64,000 nt of DNA from Dendrocalamus latiflorus (Eukaryota; Streptophyta; Magnoliopsida; Poales; Poaceae), in the NCBI GenBank assembly GCA_017311315.1, contig CM029644.1, positions 29,717,606-29,781,605 of the forward strand, written 5' to 3'. The notes under the pieces were generated by a model. The model worked only from the letters and a program-made list of their open reading frames with translations, did not search any database and was not told the origin of the DNA. The position numbers and the translations under genes were made by a program. This document shows positions 47,671-59,049 of the stretch, in pieces (positions within the stretch are counted from its first letter, which is position 1; the number at the start of each line of letters is the position of its first letter).

Positions 47671-47755
47671 AGTGGTAAAGCGCATCTCACTTTCAGTTAC
47701 TTTGACTGTTTTACTTTCTACACAAAAGGATTCTTTTTAGCTAGAATAACAATAT

Positions 47756-47998
47756 GGGCATGTTCTTTTCAATTTCTAAAAGCTGTCTTTTGGCTTTTGT
47801 ACAGTAACTAGCTTTTAAACAGAGTATCTTTTCAAGATAAGGTCTACTAGTTAATTGTAGTACATACTGTACCGACTTCATTTATATCGGCAAAAACCGC
47901 ACATGAGTTTCTGTTACTCTGTAATATCTTGTATGAACAGCCCAAAAATCACAAGCCGCAGTCAAAAACCATAAGTTTCAGTCAAAACGAACAGACCC
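47756..47998. mobile_element. MITE-like repeat, family B
   Basis: Left end GGGCATGTTCTTTTCAATTT and right end (reverse complement GGGTCTGTTCGTTTTGACTG). Interior matches the copies at 36685 and 45084. It ends about 240 bp before the presumed 5' UTR of the WEB1-like gene. Confidence 0.65.
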
Positions 47999-48239
47999 AA
48001 CAACGGATAGCTTTTTTAGATAATCAATTAAAAAACATCGCTATATCTTCATATATAATAAAAAAAATTAAGTTAAAAAATCAACATGTTTTAAATTGCT
48101 TCAAGCCAGAACATCCAAAACTGCTTTTGGCCTTACGAAGGCAGAAGCGTAATCCCAGGCGTCCGACCGACCAGTGGACTCGCGAGCCAGACAAACCAAG
48201 CAGCACATACACACACGTACACATCCACCTCTCCTCATA

Positions 48240-48359
48240 ATAAACAGAGAGAAAAGAAGAAGAGAAAAAAAAAATCGCCAGCACGCAGAGCGGAGATTCG
48301 AATCGGCGCAAAATAAGGCCCCGATCGCTTCGCCCGCACGAAATCCTCCGCGCAATCGA
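48240..48359 (+). other. Probable non-coding first exon of the WEB1-like gene
   Basis: A purine-rich then GC-rich leader ends at a consensus donor (CGA/GTAAGTTTT at 48359/48360). A 1.4-kb intron would then reach the coding exon near 49773. The transcription start is a guess. Confidence 0.5.
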
Positions 48360-49796
48360 GTAAGTTTTCCTGCCCCTTCTGCTGCAATCCGCGATTGATC
48401 TGGTGCGGTTTTGAGGTTTGAGCTAGCTGACCGGGGGAGTCTGCTGACTTCTTGATTCTTCATCTGATGTGAATTTAGGCTCTTGGTGGACGATTTGGTA
48501 CGGTTTTGTTGTTTCTTTTGTTATTGTTTTGGGGTTCAGTTATCTTCATTCCCTTGGATACAGGCAGTTGCAGGGCGAATCTGTTTTTGGTTTGGAACTG
48601 AGGTAGCAACTAAAGATTTTCCTTTTTCTCTATGGTTCATATATCATGGATTAGGACAACTAAATTTGATAGTGCGATGAAATCGTTCCCGAGAAAGGAA
48701 TGTTCTTTTCTTTATGTTTGCGTGGAAAAAGAGGACGAGAAGGCAGCTCTCTGCCGTGAAAATTATCTCTTTTAGTTAACCAGTTCAGAAACAGAGTTAA
48801 ATGTTTCAACTTAGGTACAATTAGCTCTGTAATCTTAAACTTTGTTAGGATATACTTGTTCGATCGTCATAAACTTATACTAGTTAGGATTTAATGACTA
48901 ATGAGGTTATGCAAAGATTAATGTGGACTTGTACGGATGACTAGCTCTGTTCTCTGGGTTGCGGCTGTTGGCTTTTCACAGCGTTTACAGCGGCAGACGG
49001 CAAAGATACCGACGTAGATGACGCACAAGGTTTTGGACTCAGGAACCCATTTGGAGAAGCGGCTTTTAGAAGCCGTACCATTTGAAGCTGAAATCAAAAT
49101 CCACAAAAAAGCATCAAATATTCAAGTTTGATGCACATAGGATTGAACATGATTAGGATGATTTAGGGACTTAGCTCATAATTGTTGGCAAACAATGATG
49201 GTGTTGGGACAAGAATTTTTTTCTTCTACCTGGTCCAGTATGGCATTTTTATTTTGTTTTTAGGAGCTATAAAAATGGGTAGGCTTTGTTTTGTTGTTTG
49301 CTTTTGTTCTTTGTTTAGAAAAGATGGTTCAGTTTATACACATATAAGGTTGGGTGCAATAGTACCTGAATTATTGCAGACAGAAAGTAGGCTCGATGTC
49401 AGGTGGTGGCAATGATTAGTGGATGAAGGACCGGATTCACTGAAGTTCTTTTGGTGACTGCACATCCAGTCCAGTTACTGCACAATAGCCATGTATTGTT
49501 CTGTGATGCGCTTTTTTTTTGTTATTTCTACTTTGCTTGCAACATGGATAGAATTGGCATTACAAAATAAAGTTCAGGCTAATGCTTAACAGCTTGACAA
49601 TTGCTTTATTTTATACTACTGAAAAAACTGTAATGAGAATGTTACTTCCCATGATGAGTTCATGCCATGCAGTATACTCTTCTTACTTTAAGTGCTTGGA
49701 TTTGTGCCATAATTCGTATCTTGTAACCTGATAGTCATTATCGTTGCAAAATATTCTTTAGGAGCAGATCAGGTGGGACTTAGCAAAGGCGTAGGA

Positions 49797-52403
49797 ATGG
49801 AGTCGACTTATGCCTCTGAAGAAAGTAACTCAAAAAAGTCTTCTATAAATACATCGTCATCTCCAAGAGGAAGTTCAGAAACTTTTGTGGATTTACCAAT
49901 TCCACCTTCTATGAAGGAAGTCACTAACAGCGGTGATCGTGAAAAACCAAATGCACATGAGGAAAAGTCAGCCCAAGCAGCCATTTTGGATGTTTCTAAT
50001 GGTCTGCCAGATGCTGCAGATAGATTGCATTCATCTTCACAGGTCCTAGAAAGGTCTCATCCTGATTTAACAGAGCACCATGTGGAATCGAATTCCCCTA
50101 CAGCTACACGCCCTGAAATGCTCTCTAATTCAGGACCAACTGAGGCATTAAAACACTCAATGGAGGATAATGCAGATCACTCTTCTTCAGCAGATGCTAT
50201 TGAAGTGAACCATATGTCTGTCAATGTCTCAACCGGTGCTGGAACTATGCCAACTGATGAAATGAAATCTAAAGAAGACAAGATATGTTATCAGACATAC
50301 ATTGCTGTAAAGCCAAATGTGATAGAAGAGTCAGAAACAAAACCTGAAAGTCCATATAGAGGCCTCGTTGACACTGCTGCACCTTTTGAGTCTGTGAGAG
50401 AGGCTGTCGCCAAGTTTGGAGGAATTGTTGATTGGAAAGCTCACAAAGTTCAGATGATGGAGGTAATTCTTGTCACCCTTAACACTGCATATGGATCATA
50501 TACTTGTAGTCAAATAACTAAAATTATGTGCTACATAATTGAATTTTAAACATGTAGAGTACTCTAAAAGAACTTTGTTTTTATGCAGAGACGCAAGCTT
50601 ATACAACTTGAACTTGAAATGGTTCAAAAAGAAATTCCACAGTGCAAAGAGGAACTAGAAGCTGCTGAGATGGCTAAATCACAAGTAGTTGATGAGCTAG
50701 AGACCACTAAGAGAGTTATAGGGGAGCTGAAGCATGATCTCGAGAAAGCACAGATTGAAGAAGTTCAAGCAAAACAGGATTCCGAGCTTGTACAACTCAG
50801 GGCGCAAGAAATTGAGCAGGGAGTAGCTGATGAAGCTAGTGTAATAGCCAGGACGCAAATGGAAGTCGCCAAAGAAAGGCACGAAAAGGCTGTTGCTGAA
50901 CTTAATTCAGTGAAGGAGGAGTTGAGAACATTACATGAACAGTATGTTACCTTAGTCAATGAAAGAGACACAGCAATCAGAAGAGCAGAAGAAGTTACTT
51001 CTGCCGGGAAGGAGATTGAGAAGCGAGTTGAGGAACTAACTTTAGAACTGATTGTATCTAAAGGATCTCTTGAGTTGGCCCATGCTGCACATCATGAAGC
51101 AGAAGAACATAGAATTGATGCAGCATTGGCGAAAGAGCAAGATTGCCTTGCTTGGGATAGAGAGTTGCAGCAGGCACAAAAGGAACTGCAGCAACTGAAC
51201 AATAAGCTTCTGTCCAAAAATGGTGTGAAGCAGAATTTAGATGCAAATTTGTGCAAGTTGCGAAGTCTCAAGTTTGAGCTGTCAGCCTATGTAGAGAATA
51301 TACTGAGTGAAGAAGCTGAAGGAGTTGCCAAGGGGCATGATTCTGAAGATGCTAGACAAATTAGCAGGTCAATTAAGGAAACTCTAGGTTCAACACAGAA
51401 AGAGCTTGAGGAGGTTAAAGGGAACATAGAGAAGGCAAAAAATGAGGCCGACTTGTTAAGAGTAGCTGCCACAACCCTCAGATCAGAAATGAATAATGAG
51501 AAAGCTTCGCTTATCACGTTGCAGCAGAGGGAAGGTATGGCGTCTATTGCAGTTTCTTCACTGGAAGCTGAGCTCAACAGGACGAAACAAGAGATAGAAT
51601 CTGTGAGGTCCAAGGAAGCAGATGCCCAAGAGAGGATGGTGGAGCTCGCTAAGATGTTACAGCAAGCAGCTCAGGAGGCTGAGGACGCCAAGGTGGTAGC
51701 TCACTCAGCACAAGATCAACTGAGAAAGGCCAAGGAAGAAGCTGAGCAAGCCAAAGCTACTGCAACTACAGCAGAGATCAGGTTATGCGCTGTTCTGAAG
51801 GAAACGGAAGCATCGAAAGCATCTGAGAGGCTAGCACTTGCGGCAGTTCAAGCGTTGCAAGAAAGCGAAGAGGCAAGAGATGTTGAGGATTCTCCCAGGG
51901 GAGTGACACTTCCTTTAAGTGAGTACTATGCACTTAGTAAGAAAGCGCATGAAGCTGAAGAGCTGGCAAATGAGAGGGTGACAGCAGCACTGGCACAGGT
52001 GGAGTCAGCAAGAGGGTCTGAATCAAAGAGCCTAGATAGGCTAAATGAAGCGTCCAAGGAGATGGATGAAAAGAAGGAAGCTCTTGAAATTGCATTGGAG
52101 AGAGCCGAGATGGCAAACGAAGGGAAATTAGCCGCTGAGCAGGAACTGAGGAAATGGAGAGCTGAACATGAGCAGCGCCGAAGAACTCAAGAAGCTGCGA
52201 AACGTGCAGTTAATCCTTTGAGTAGTCCACCTAGGAGATTTGTTGAACAGAAGGCTCCTTACCACAAAGAGCAGGAATCAAAATTACAGATGTCAGGTAG
52301 TAGTTACGACGATCTTGTTCCAACCCGGAAGTTAAGGAGGAAAAAATCATTCTTCCCTCTAATCGGATCACTTTTATCCAGAAATTCTCAGGGACAAACA
52401 TAA
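49797..52403 (+). CDS. WEB1-like coiled-coil protein (chloroplast photorelocation movement)
   Basis: Two coding exons, 49797-50462 and 50589-52403, join in frame to 826 aa. The first ATG after the splice acceptor is used (MESTYASEE). The acidic, Ser-rich N-terminal part leads into YRGLVDTAAPFESVREAVAK (187-206) and FGGIVDWKAH, the conserved entry to the WEB/DUF827 domain. A long coiled coil follows from about 223 to 770, rich in heptads such as ELEMVQKEIPQCKEELEAAE. The basic tail ends RKLRRKKSFFPLIGSLLSR. Arabidopsis WEB1 (about 800 aa) works with PMI2 in the cytosol to keep up the speed of light-driven chloroplast movement. Domain order and length match well; the exact paralogue (WEB1 or a WEB1-like sister) is not settled. 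Confidence 0.9.
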
Positions 52404-52439
52404 GAGAACGAGGTCCTAAGGCTTGGACAAGCTTATTTT

Positions 52440-53958
52440 TGTACATTTCTGTAATAAGTTAATTTAATATGTCTTGTTAGTTGGTGTCTGGTGTAAGTTG
52501 TAATCTGTTGGTATAAACACAGGAGGACATACTGCAGCATGTCTATATCATTTTTTGGCAACTCGGGATAAATTTTGAGAGGAAAATGCGCATTCCTAAG
52601 TGTAGCTCTGTCCTGTTCTGTTCTCCGTGAAACTTGGACGGAACTGATTAGTGCATCTTTTTGTTGATGAATACAATGGTTGTGTAACCCTCCTCCAGCA
52701 GTGTAGCTCAAGCATCTATTGTGAAGTTACTTAAAAGTGTGTAGGGGAAACTTATTCAGATTTTTTTTCGTCCCTCACCGATAAATCTGAAATTTGGAAA
52801 TTCTCAGAAAAATTCGTTGAAAATTTTTAAATCTGATTTTTGAGTAGAAATGGAAAAGCAAAAAAAAAAAGAGTGTTGGTTGTAGGGTTCAAACTCAAGA
52901 CCTAGTGCTCACCAACCATCATCTCTTACCACTAGCCTAGCTAAGTAATTCTAAACTTGTATTGGTTAAAGAATTTAGTTAAACCCTAAATCTCAAACCG
53001 AAATTCATGGACTTAGCAATTTTTTAGACCCCATCAAGAAAACCGAAATTCAGCGAATTTCGTCCAAAATTGTTTTCCCTGAACATGTTCATGCAGATAT
53101 AGATTGTCCTATGCTACCTGGTGTAACTGAGCTTGCTATACACTAGGATTCAAGAATGAACAAAGAAAATGTATTGGACTGAAGGCAAGATTGGCAACTG
53201 TGAATATCTGTCAAGAAAATAAGGGGAAGCTGCTTAAAGGGACGCCCAGCAAACATGGTTAATCCCAGCATGTTTCTCTGAAACCTGAAGTTGGTAACAC
53301 GTTGCAACACAACATTGTTTGTAGTTCTCTCTTGCTTTTGTTGCGGTCCCTAGGGTTCTGCCAGGGCCGCATGCTCTTACAAACTTCAGGCTTCAGAAAG
53401 CATGATGTAGGAATAGGATTCACCATTCTACTATCTGTTGTTGACTCAGGTTTATGTTTGTCATTTGTACATTTCAGCCGTACCTGAACAAATATAAATT
53501 TGTCTATAATGACCTCAAGTTCTCTGCTAACCGCTGGTAAATTTATTGCCGTGTTGAAGAGTAGAAAAAATATCGTAGTTACCATGTCTTGTCTCCCTTG
53601 AGACAGGAGATGGTTAATCTGTTAAGACGATAGTAACATAGCAACAAATTTCATCTCGATGAACTGCAAGCATCAAATCCGCATATACATAGCAAAGTAG
53701 CATCACATAAACACTGATAACTGATAATTGCTGGTAACCTGCATGCAGTTTCTCCTGCTTTTACACATACTACTGAGGAGAAGTTGACATGCATGCATGC
53801 TACGTCAAAGCTACCGCTACCACACAAAGCAGAAATGAGACAAGCCATTAACTTAAAAACTTAGTTGAGCTAGCAACTACATAGTTCATAACTTCATATC
53901 CATGGGCAGTTGAAAGAGATGAATCCATGGAGCTACCACGCACCGCTCTAGTAGCCTG
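52440..53958. other. Intergenic between WEB1-like and EF-hand genes
   Basis: Holds the WEB1-like 3' UTR. At about 52760-53075 a repeat-like unit contains GGTTCAAACTCAAGACC, a B-box-like motif, flanked by CGAAATTC-type sequence; it may be a retroposon. The rest has only short frames without recognisable products, plus the presumed 3' UTR of the minus-strand EF-hand gene. Confidence 0.35.
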
Positions 53959-54252
53959 CTAGGCAGTTATCTTGAAGCCCAGGTCTTTCTGAGCAAACGC
54001 GAGGAGATGATCGATCTCGTAGTCATCTATGAAGCCATTGTGGTTCTTGTCGGCGTGGTGGAAGGCGAGCCAGCCCCTGAAGGTGGCGAACCAGCGGCCC
54101 CGCTCGCGGATGGCGGACCGGAGCTCGGACCTGTTGATCCGGCCGTCGTGGTCGGTGTCGAACTTATTGAGCCACTTCCTGAACCCCCTGGCTGTCATCT
54201 CGTCGGGTTCCCTAGGACGGCCCCTTTGAGGAACAAGAACAGTGATAGCCAT
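53959..54252 (-). CDS. Small EF-hand calcium-binding protein, copy 1
   Basis: Intronless, 97 aa, start ATG at 54252. Two canonical EF-hand loops are visible: DTDHDGRINRSE (32-43) and DKNHNGFIDDYE (68-79), both with acidic residues at positions 1 and 12 and Gly at 6. The ending LLAFAQKDLGFKI matches the plus-strand paralogue at 56118. Small two-EF-hand proteins of this kind are calcium sensors without enzymatic domains. It has no signal peptide or membrane segment. It lies head-to-head with its paralogue across about 1.9 kb. A TATAAAAG box lies 71-78 bp upstream of the ATG. Confidence 0.9.
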   Translation of the reverse strand: MAITVLVPQRGRPREPDEMTARGFRKWLNKFDTDHDGRINRSELRSAIRERGRWFATFRGWLAFHHADKNHNGFIDDYEIDHLLAFAQKDLGFKITA

Positions 54253-54322
54253 TGCTTTGCTGGCCTCTCAGGAGATTGCTCTTCTTCTTGGAGTGCAGGT
54301 TGGAAGCTTGCAGTTCTTGCTC

Positions 54323-54330
54323 CTTTTATA
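54323..54330 (-). promoter_or_regulatory. TATA box of EF-hand copy 1
   Basis: TATAAAAG on the minus strand in the context CAGTATAAAAGGAGC, matching the TATA context of copy 2 (CAGTATAAAAGGCGG). A CTGCACTCC stretch follows in both leaders. Confidence 0.75.
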
Positions 54331-54384
54331 CTGGATCTCATCGCTGTTTTTTTGTTGTTGTATAGTAGTAGTAGCTTTAGGTAG

Positions 54385-54610
54385 TGCTTATTTGGACCGA
54401 TAAGTTCAGGCTTTTAATTTTTTTACACTATTACAGCCAAATATATGCTGTAACTGTGTTAGTTTTTTATTGTAATTAAATTTAAAAAATATAAAAAATA
54501 TCATCATAGACAACATAAAAGAATACTAGAAAAAACAAAAAATAGAAAAACCTAGAAAACCAAAAACAAAATTAAGAAGTTATAATTCAGAAGCAGAAGT
54601 TCGTCCAAAA
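54385..54610. repeat. MITE-like repeat, family A
   Basis: GTGCTTATTTGG, CTGTAACTGTG, AATTAAATTTAAAAAATAT and an A-rich right part. It sits immediately upstream of EF-hand copy 1. Confidence 0.5.
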
Positions 54611-54764
54611 TTATTGTTTCTGTCTGCAGGCTGCGAGGATTGTTCGCTGCAGCAGCATCTCTCCCGTGACTCAGCGATGGAACGGGACAGGGCTTACAAT
54701 TATCAGAAAATGGCATCGCCTTTTATTTTCTGATGTGGAGGCTTGCAAATTTTTTTTTATGTGG

Positions 54765-54912
54765 GTCCTTAGGAAGAAGAATAGGATCTTGGAAAGATTG
54801 GTAATGCTTGTGGGGTAGATAAACTTCAAGTGGGACGGTAGTATATTAGTAGGGCCTGAATGGAACAGATTTTTCGTTGACCGACCAGTCCAAAAAGAGA
54901 TTCTACCACACT
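54765..54912 (-). repeat. Inverted copy of the EF-hand upstream block
   Basis: Read on the minus strand this block (GTGTGGTAGAATCTC ... CTTCCTAAGGACCCACA) is homologous to the plus-strand block at 55288-55441 and to 58790-58895. It lies about 510-660 bp upstream of copy 1, mirroring the position in copy 2, so the two genes arose by inverted duplication. Confidence 0.75.
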
Positions 54913-55287
54913 GACTGAAGAATGGCCAATGTTCCTTGTTTAATTGCAACCAATGGCAGGAGCTCTGCTATTTATTTTAAGGTGAAGAGAATACACTGAA
55001 TGACCAATTTTCTTTCCTCAGTAGTTGTATTATTTCCATGCCAACTTGCCAACCCTGTTTATTGGTAGCATTTCCCTTTGTTTGTGCATTTCATGCTAAT
55101 TTGATTTGGTTAATTGGTTCAGTCATGCTTTCTTTGCTGCTGCTAGAGTTCTGGACCTTCTGGCAGCAGGACATGGTGTTACTTGCAAATAGTAAAACCG
55201 TCAGTGAACAGAACAAGTAAGGTTTGGCATGAAAATAAGACGCAACAAAAATACTAGGGGAAGACCATACTTTGATACTTCTTCAGC

Positions 55288-55460
55288 TAGTGTGGTAGAA
55301 TCTCCTTTTTGTTCCCTCTTTGGACCAGTCAGTCAAGAAACTGCTTCATGAAGACCCTCCTACTACTACTCCACTTGAAATTTATCCATCCCACGTGCAT
55401 TGCCAAACTTTCCGAGATTCTATTCTTCCTTAGGACCCACAGAGAACATCCAATCGTTGC
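55288..55460 (+). repeat. EF-hand upstream block, copy 2
   Basis: Plus-strand member of the block family: GTGTGGTAGAATCTCC, CCACTTGAAATTTATCCATC, ATTCTATTCTTCCTTAGGAC, ACATCCAATCGTTGCTAAAC. The last two motifs recur almost exactly at 58860-58920. Confidence 0.75.
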
Positions 55461-55915
55461 TAAACAAGCATAATAATGGAGTAGCGGTAGCGCATAATTC
55501 AGAACTTAGGTTAGGTGAAATACATTGCCTGAGATGCTTAGATAAAGGAAAGTAGTTTGTTTGATTGTGAAAGAAATAAGCCATCTTAATGGATACATGC
55601 ACTGAAGCTGATCTTACATTTGCGGCTTGCTGGTTGCTGCAAGCGTGCATAGGAATCAAATAATTGCAGATCTACACATCAGAAAAGGCGATCGATGCCA
55701 TTCTCCCCTGGCCAACCAGGTTAAAGATGGAATCAAATAATGTGATACACAGTTACACATTTGCAAATATAAAAGAGATACGATGCTAAAGAGGCACAGC
55801 CTAAAGCAGCTCGCCCTCCACTGAGGGCGAGACAATCAGATAACCCTAGCAGCCTGCAGATAGAAACGAATAAAGCTACGACAGAAACATGCGTGGATCA
55901 GAAGTTCAGAACCAG

Positions 55916-55923
55916 TATAAAAG
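55916..55923 (+). promoter_or_regulatory. Distal TATA box of EF-hand copy 2
   Basis: TATAAAAG, 202 bp before the ATG, in the first of the two 76-bp copies. It is identical in context to the proximal box. Confidence 0.65.
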
Positions 55924-55991
55924 GCGGCACAGCTGCGAGGAACGAATAAAGCTACGACAGAAACATGCGTGGATCAGAAGTTCAGAACCAG

Positions 55992-55999
55992 TATAAAAG
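55992..55999 (+). promoter_or_regulatory. Proximal TATA box of EF-hand copy 2
   Basis: TATAAAAG, 126 bp before the ATG, in the second 76-bp copy. By distance it is the more likely main box. Confidence 0.7.
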
Positions 56000-56117
56000 G
56001 CGGCACAGCTGCGAGGCTTCAAGCCTTCAACTACCTGCACTCCTAGCTAGAAGAAACAGAATAGCAGTCTGTGCAAGGAGCCAAGGACTCGAGGTTGTAA
56101 ATTAAGGACAGCTAGCC

Positions 56118-56393
56118 ATGGCGATCAGGGGCGTCCCCTCCTCTCGCGAGATGACCGTGGAGGACTTCAAGGAGTGGCTCAAGCAGTTCGACACCGACAA
56201 CGACGGCCGGATAAGCAGGAACGAGCTCCGCGAGGCCATCCGCCGCCGGGGTGGCTGGTTCACCACCTTGAGAGCTGGGCGTGCCGTCCGCCGCGCCGAT
56301 AAGGACAACAGCGGCTTCATCGACGACTCCGAGATCGAGAACCTCGTCGCCTTTGCTCAGAAAGATCTGGGCATGAAGATATCTGCCTGGTAG
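56118..56393 (+). CDS. Small EF-hand calcium-binding protein, copy 2
   Basis: Intronless, 91 aa, with EF-hand loops DTDNDGRISRNE (25-36) and DKDNSGFIDDSE (61-72), both canonical. The start lies in the context GCTAGCCATGGCG, close to an ideal plant initiation site. Compared with copy 1, the N-terminus is six residues shorter; the ending LVAFAQKDLGMKISAW is closely related. Coding sequence is GC-rich at third positions, unlike its AT-rich surroundings, as in many grass genes. Its promoter carries a perfect 76-bp tandem duplication. The role is presumably calcium sensing in the cytosol or nucleus; targets unknown. Confidence 0.92.
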   Translation: MAIRGVPSSREMTVEDFKEWLKQFDTDNDGRISRNELREAIRRRGGWFTTLRAGRAVRRADKDNSGFIDDSEIENLVAFAQKDLGMKISAW

Positions 56394-56868
56394 ATAAGAG
56401 TGCTAGCGCCTAGCTCCATGGATTTTATCTGCTTGACCTAATGAGAACAGCAGTAGTACTAGTACCTAACTTTTAAGGTACTGCCTTTTTTAATTTCCAC
56501 TTACCCTTGTGTGGTAGATCCAACTTGACATGCCAACTTCTCCTGAATAATATGTGTAAAAGCAGGAGAAGGTGCGCTATGCAGTTATATGAGTGTTTGT
56601 GTAATGCTATGTTGGTCTAATGCTCACAAAGATGAAACTGAGTTTGGCAACTACCAACAGTTCAACATTTTTGATATCATCTCCTCTCACTCTCAGGGGA
56701 TTGCAAGAGATGATAAGTCTGATAATATCCATTCTTAAAACAAAGAACCAAATTTAGCAGAAAAGAACATGTTGAGTACTGTAAGGTTGAAATGTACAAA
56801 TGGCAAGCCCAAACCTTAAAAATCAATAGTTGTAACAAACAACATATTGCCGAAGGGACTGTGTTCAA

Positions 56869-57548
56869 CCAATGACGAAGCCAGAATAAAATTGAAGGAT
56901 AGGCTCAAAGCCTCAAATAATTAAACTAAATTGACACAAATATAGTATTTTACTCTTATGTAATCCAAATTCATACATGAATAGAAGAGAAGCAAAGCAA
57001 AAAAAGAGAAAAATACAACAAAAGTACCTCAGTAATAGAAAGTGCGTCCTGAAAATATATAAATAAACTTTCAGTGAGTAGAGATCAGCCATCTGCTTAT
57101 CAAAAATAACAAAAGTAGTGATACAATAATAAATATAAATGATCATGAATATTTGAAATAAAAAAATACCACTAAAGCGCTAGCTTAAATCATGAGGCAA
57201 ATTTATTCTACGAGATTTCATACCTTAGAAACGTCTTACGATTCTATCATCATAAATGCTTATAAATATCTCTCGCTTGGTGTACCACACCATCAAGTTA
57301 TTGAGCCACTCATCAGCTGCTTTTTTGCATAAATCTGTTTGTGATAATATTCATTACTGAAAATATTCTCTCAACAAATGTCGTTGCCACTGAAAGAATC
57401 AATGTCAACTCGACGAGATGATATACCAATGGAAAAGTTTTATTTTATTTGGTTTCGACCATCATTGGAGCAAATTTTGAAATATCATGACACCCATGAA
57501 ATCCATCACTTCTCTTAATATCGAGAATGAGGTGTCTACCAAGTAATT
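56869..57548 (-). mobile_element. hAT transposon fragment (transposase C-terminus), minus strand
   Basis: On the minus strand at about 57430-57240 the frame reads LILSVATTFVERIFSVMNII...LNNLMVWYTKREI with one stop, matching the hAT C-terminal dimerisation region. The left boundary near 56869 (CAATGACGAAGCCAG) looks like a diverged hAT end. The other side is cut by the copia LTR that starts at 57549, so the copia piece came later or deletion joined them. Confidence 0.65.
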
Positions 57549-58700
57549 TGTTGAGGAACCGTCGCTGGTGAGCTCAGTCCGATCTATTCCTCTCTTATAC
57601 AAATAGACAGATCAATCACAGAAAATGCAAATAGTAGATTGAAACACATAAATATGGGGGAGAACTCCTGGTCTTTCTTTCTTGCTTTCTCTTTCTCATG
57701 CGTGTACAAAATAGCCAATCACACTCCCTATTTATAGCCTAGTGGTGAGGTGCCCACCATGGGCCAAGGCTTCAAACCCAGGCCCAGGTTTCCTAACACT
57801 CCCCCTGGGGCACTCATCCAACACGTCCATGCCTCATCAAAACTTCATAAAAAATCAGTGCGAAGAATTTAGAGAAAGAGTACATGATACATGTTATGCT
57901 GCGTTGCACGAATTACCTTATTAAAAATCTTGGCCGAGAAACTTCAGGAAAACTCGTCAAGAGAAAAAGAGTACAATCCACTCAATTTCATTTAATCTTC
58001 AGGATTTATTCTTTGGGTACTCGATCTTCGTGATCAAGTTTTAATAACGAGCTTGAGAAAAATCTCTCCCTGAATTCTGCACTTCTCTAGGTCTCATCAT
58101 TCCAATTTCTCTTACACATCTTTCAAAACTAGATACTAGGAGTGACTTAGTGAATAAATCTGCAAGATTTTCACATGATTTAGTATGCAGTACCTTAATT
58201 TCATCCATCTTTTGCAATTTATGAGCATAGAAGAACTTGGAGTTGATATACTTTGTGAGATAACTCTTCACATAGCCTGTCTGTATTTGTGCAATACAAG
58301 CTGCATTATCTTCATAGATAATTGTGGGAACTTGCATAATATTCATCCCACATGACTGCTGGATGTGGTAATAATTCAGTTTCTATTACCTTTTTCTAAT
58401 ATTCCCAATCTGATCTTTTCTTACATTCAGCGAGAGATGCGGGCTCTAGATCAAGATCGATGATTAATGCCTTTGTTAGTCCAGTCTGGGTGTGGACATG
58501 CGGTACAGAATGCTCAACTATAATTCCTAGTGCCATGCAATAATCATCAAATGCCTTTGAAGTAAATTCTCCGACGTTGTCCATTCTGATGGACTTTATG
58601 TGATGATCAAGGAAAATATTTCTAATGCGAATTATCTGTGAGATCAGCTTTGTGAAAGCATGGTTTCTCATAGATAATAAACATACGTGCAACCATTTTT
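57549..58700 (-). mobile_element. Broken Ty1/copia retrotransposon copy 2, minus strand
   Basis: A 250-bp LTR (57549-57798) and RNase H-terminal sequence (58041-58346: QVPTIIYEDNAACIAQIQTG, KVLHTKSCENLADLFTKSLL) match the copy at 20699. Directly after this, at about 58370, the sequence jumps to integrase C-terminal sequence (58396-58692: NHAFTKLISQIIRIRNIF, HHIKSIRMDNVGEFTSKAF), so the reverse transcriptase is deleted. No 5' LTR is present. Confidence 0.8.
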
Positions 58701-58774
58701 CTCATAGCAAGATCATCCATTTTTCTTGTCAATGCAATGGAATCTATTTTCATCCCCTTTTGAATAGTCGGTCA

Positions 58775-59049
58775 ATGAAGAGTCTGCTGTGGGCCCTACT
58801 ACATGTCCCCACTTGGAATTTGTCCATCCCCAATTGCCACATGCATTATACCAAACTTTTAGAGATTCTATTCTTCCTAAGGACCCACATGTATGGAACA
58901 TCCAATCGTTGCTAAACGAGCCTAATGGATCACTGTAGTTTTGAACTTGGGGAAGATAAGTACATGGCCTTAAAAAGATAACTGAAATTCTTCCATTAAT
59001 CCTTGATCTTACACGAATAGCTAGCTGCCTGCAGGCATAAAAATCAAAT
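58775..59049 (+). pseudogene. Upstream remnant of a third EF-hand gene copy, part 1
   Basis: GTCAATGAAGAGTCTGCTG, CCACTTGGAATTTGTCCATC, GATTCTATTCTTCCTAAGGA and ACATCCAATCGTTGCTAAAC match the block upstream of copy 2, in the same order and orientation. It continues at 61441 after a 2.39-kb insertion. Confidence 0.65.

Larger units (their letters stand above)
55865..56016 (+). repeat. Perfect 76-bp tandem duplication of a core promoter
   Basis: Two identical 76-bp copies (55865-55940 and 55941-56016), starting AACGAATAAAGCTACGACAG and ending CACAGCTGCGAGG. Each holds the sequence around the TATA box, so EF-hand copy 2 has two TATA boxes. Confidence 0.95.

Noticed and set aside
54007..54384. 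125-codon plus-strand frame
   Set aside because: It is the antisense shadow of the minus-strand EF-hand gene, which has canonical calcium-binding loops.
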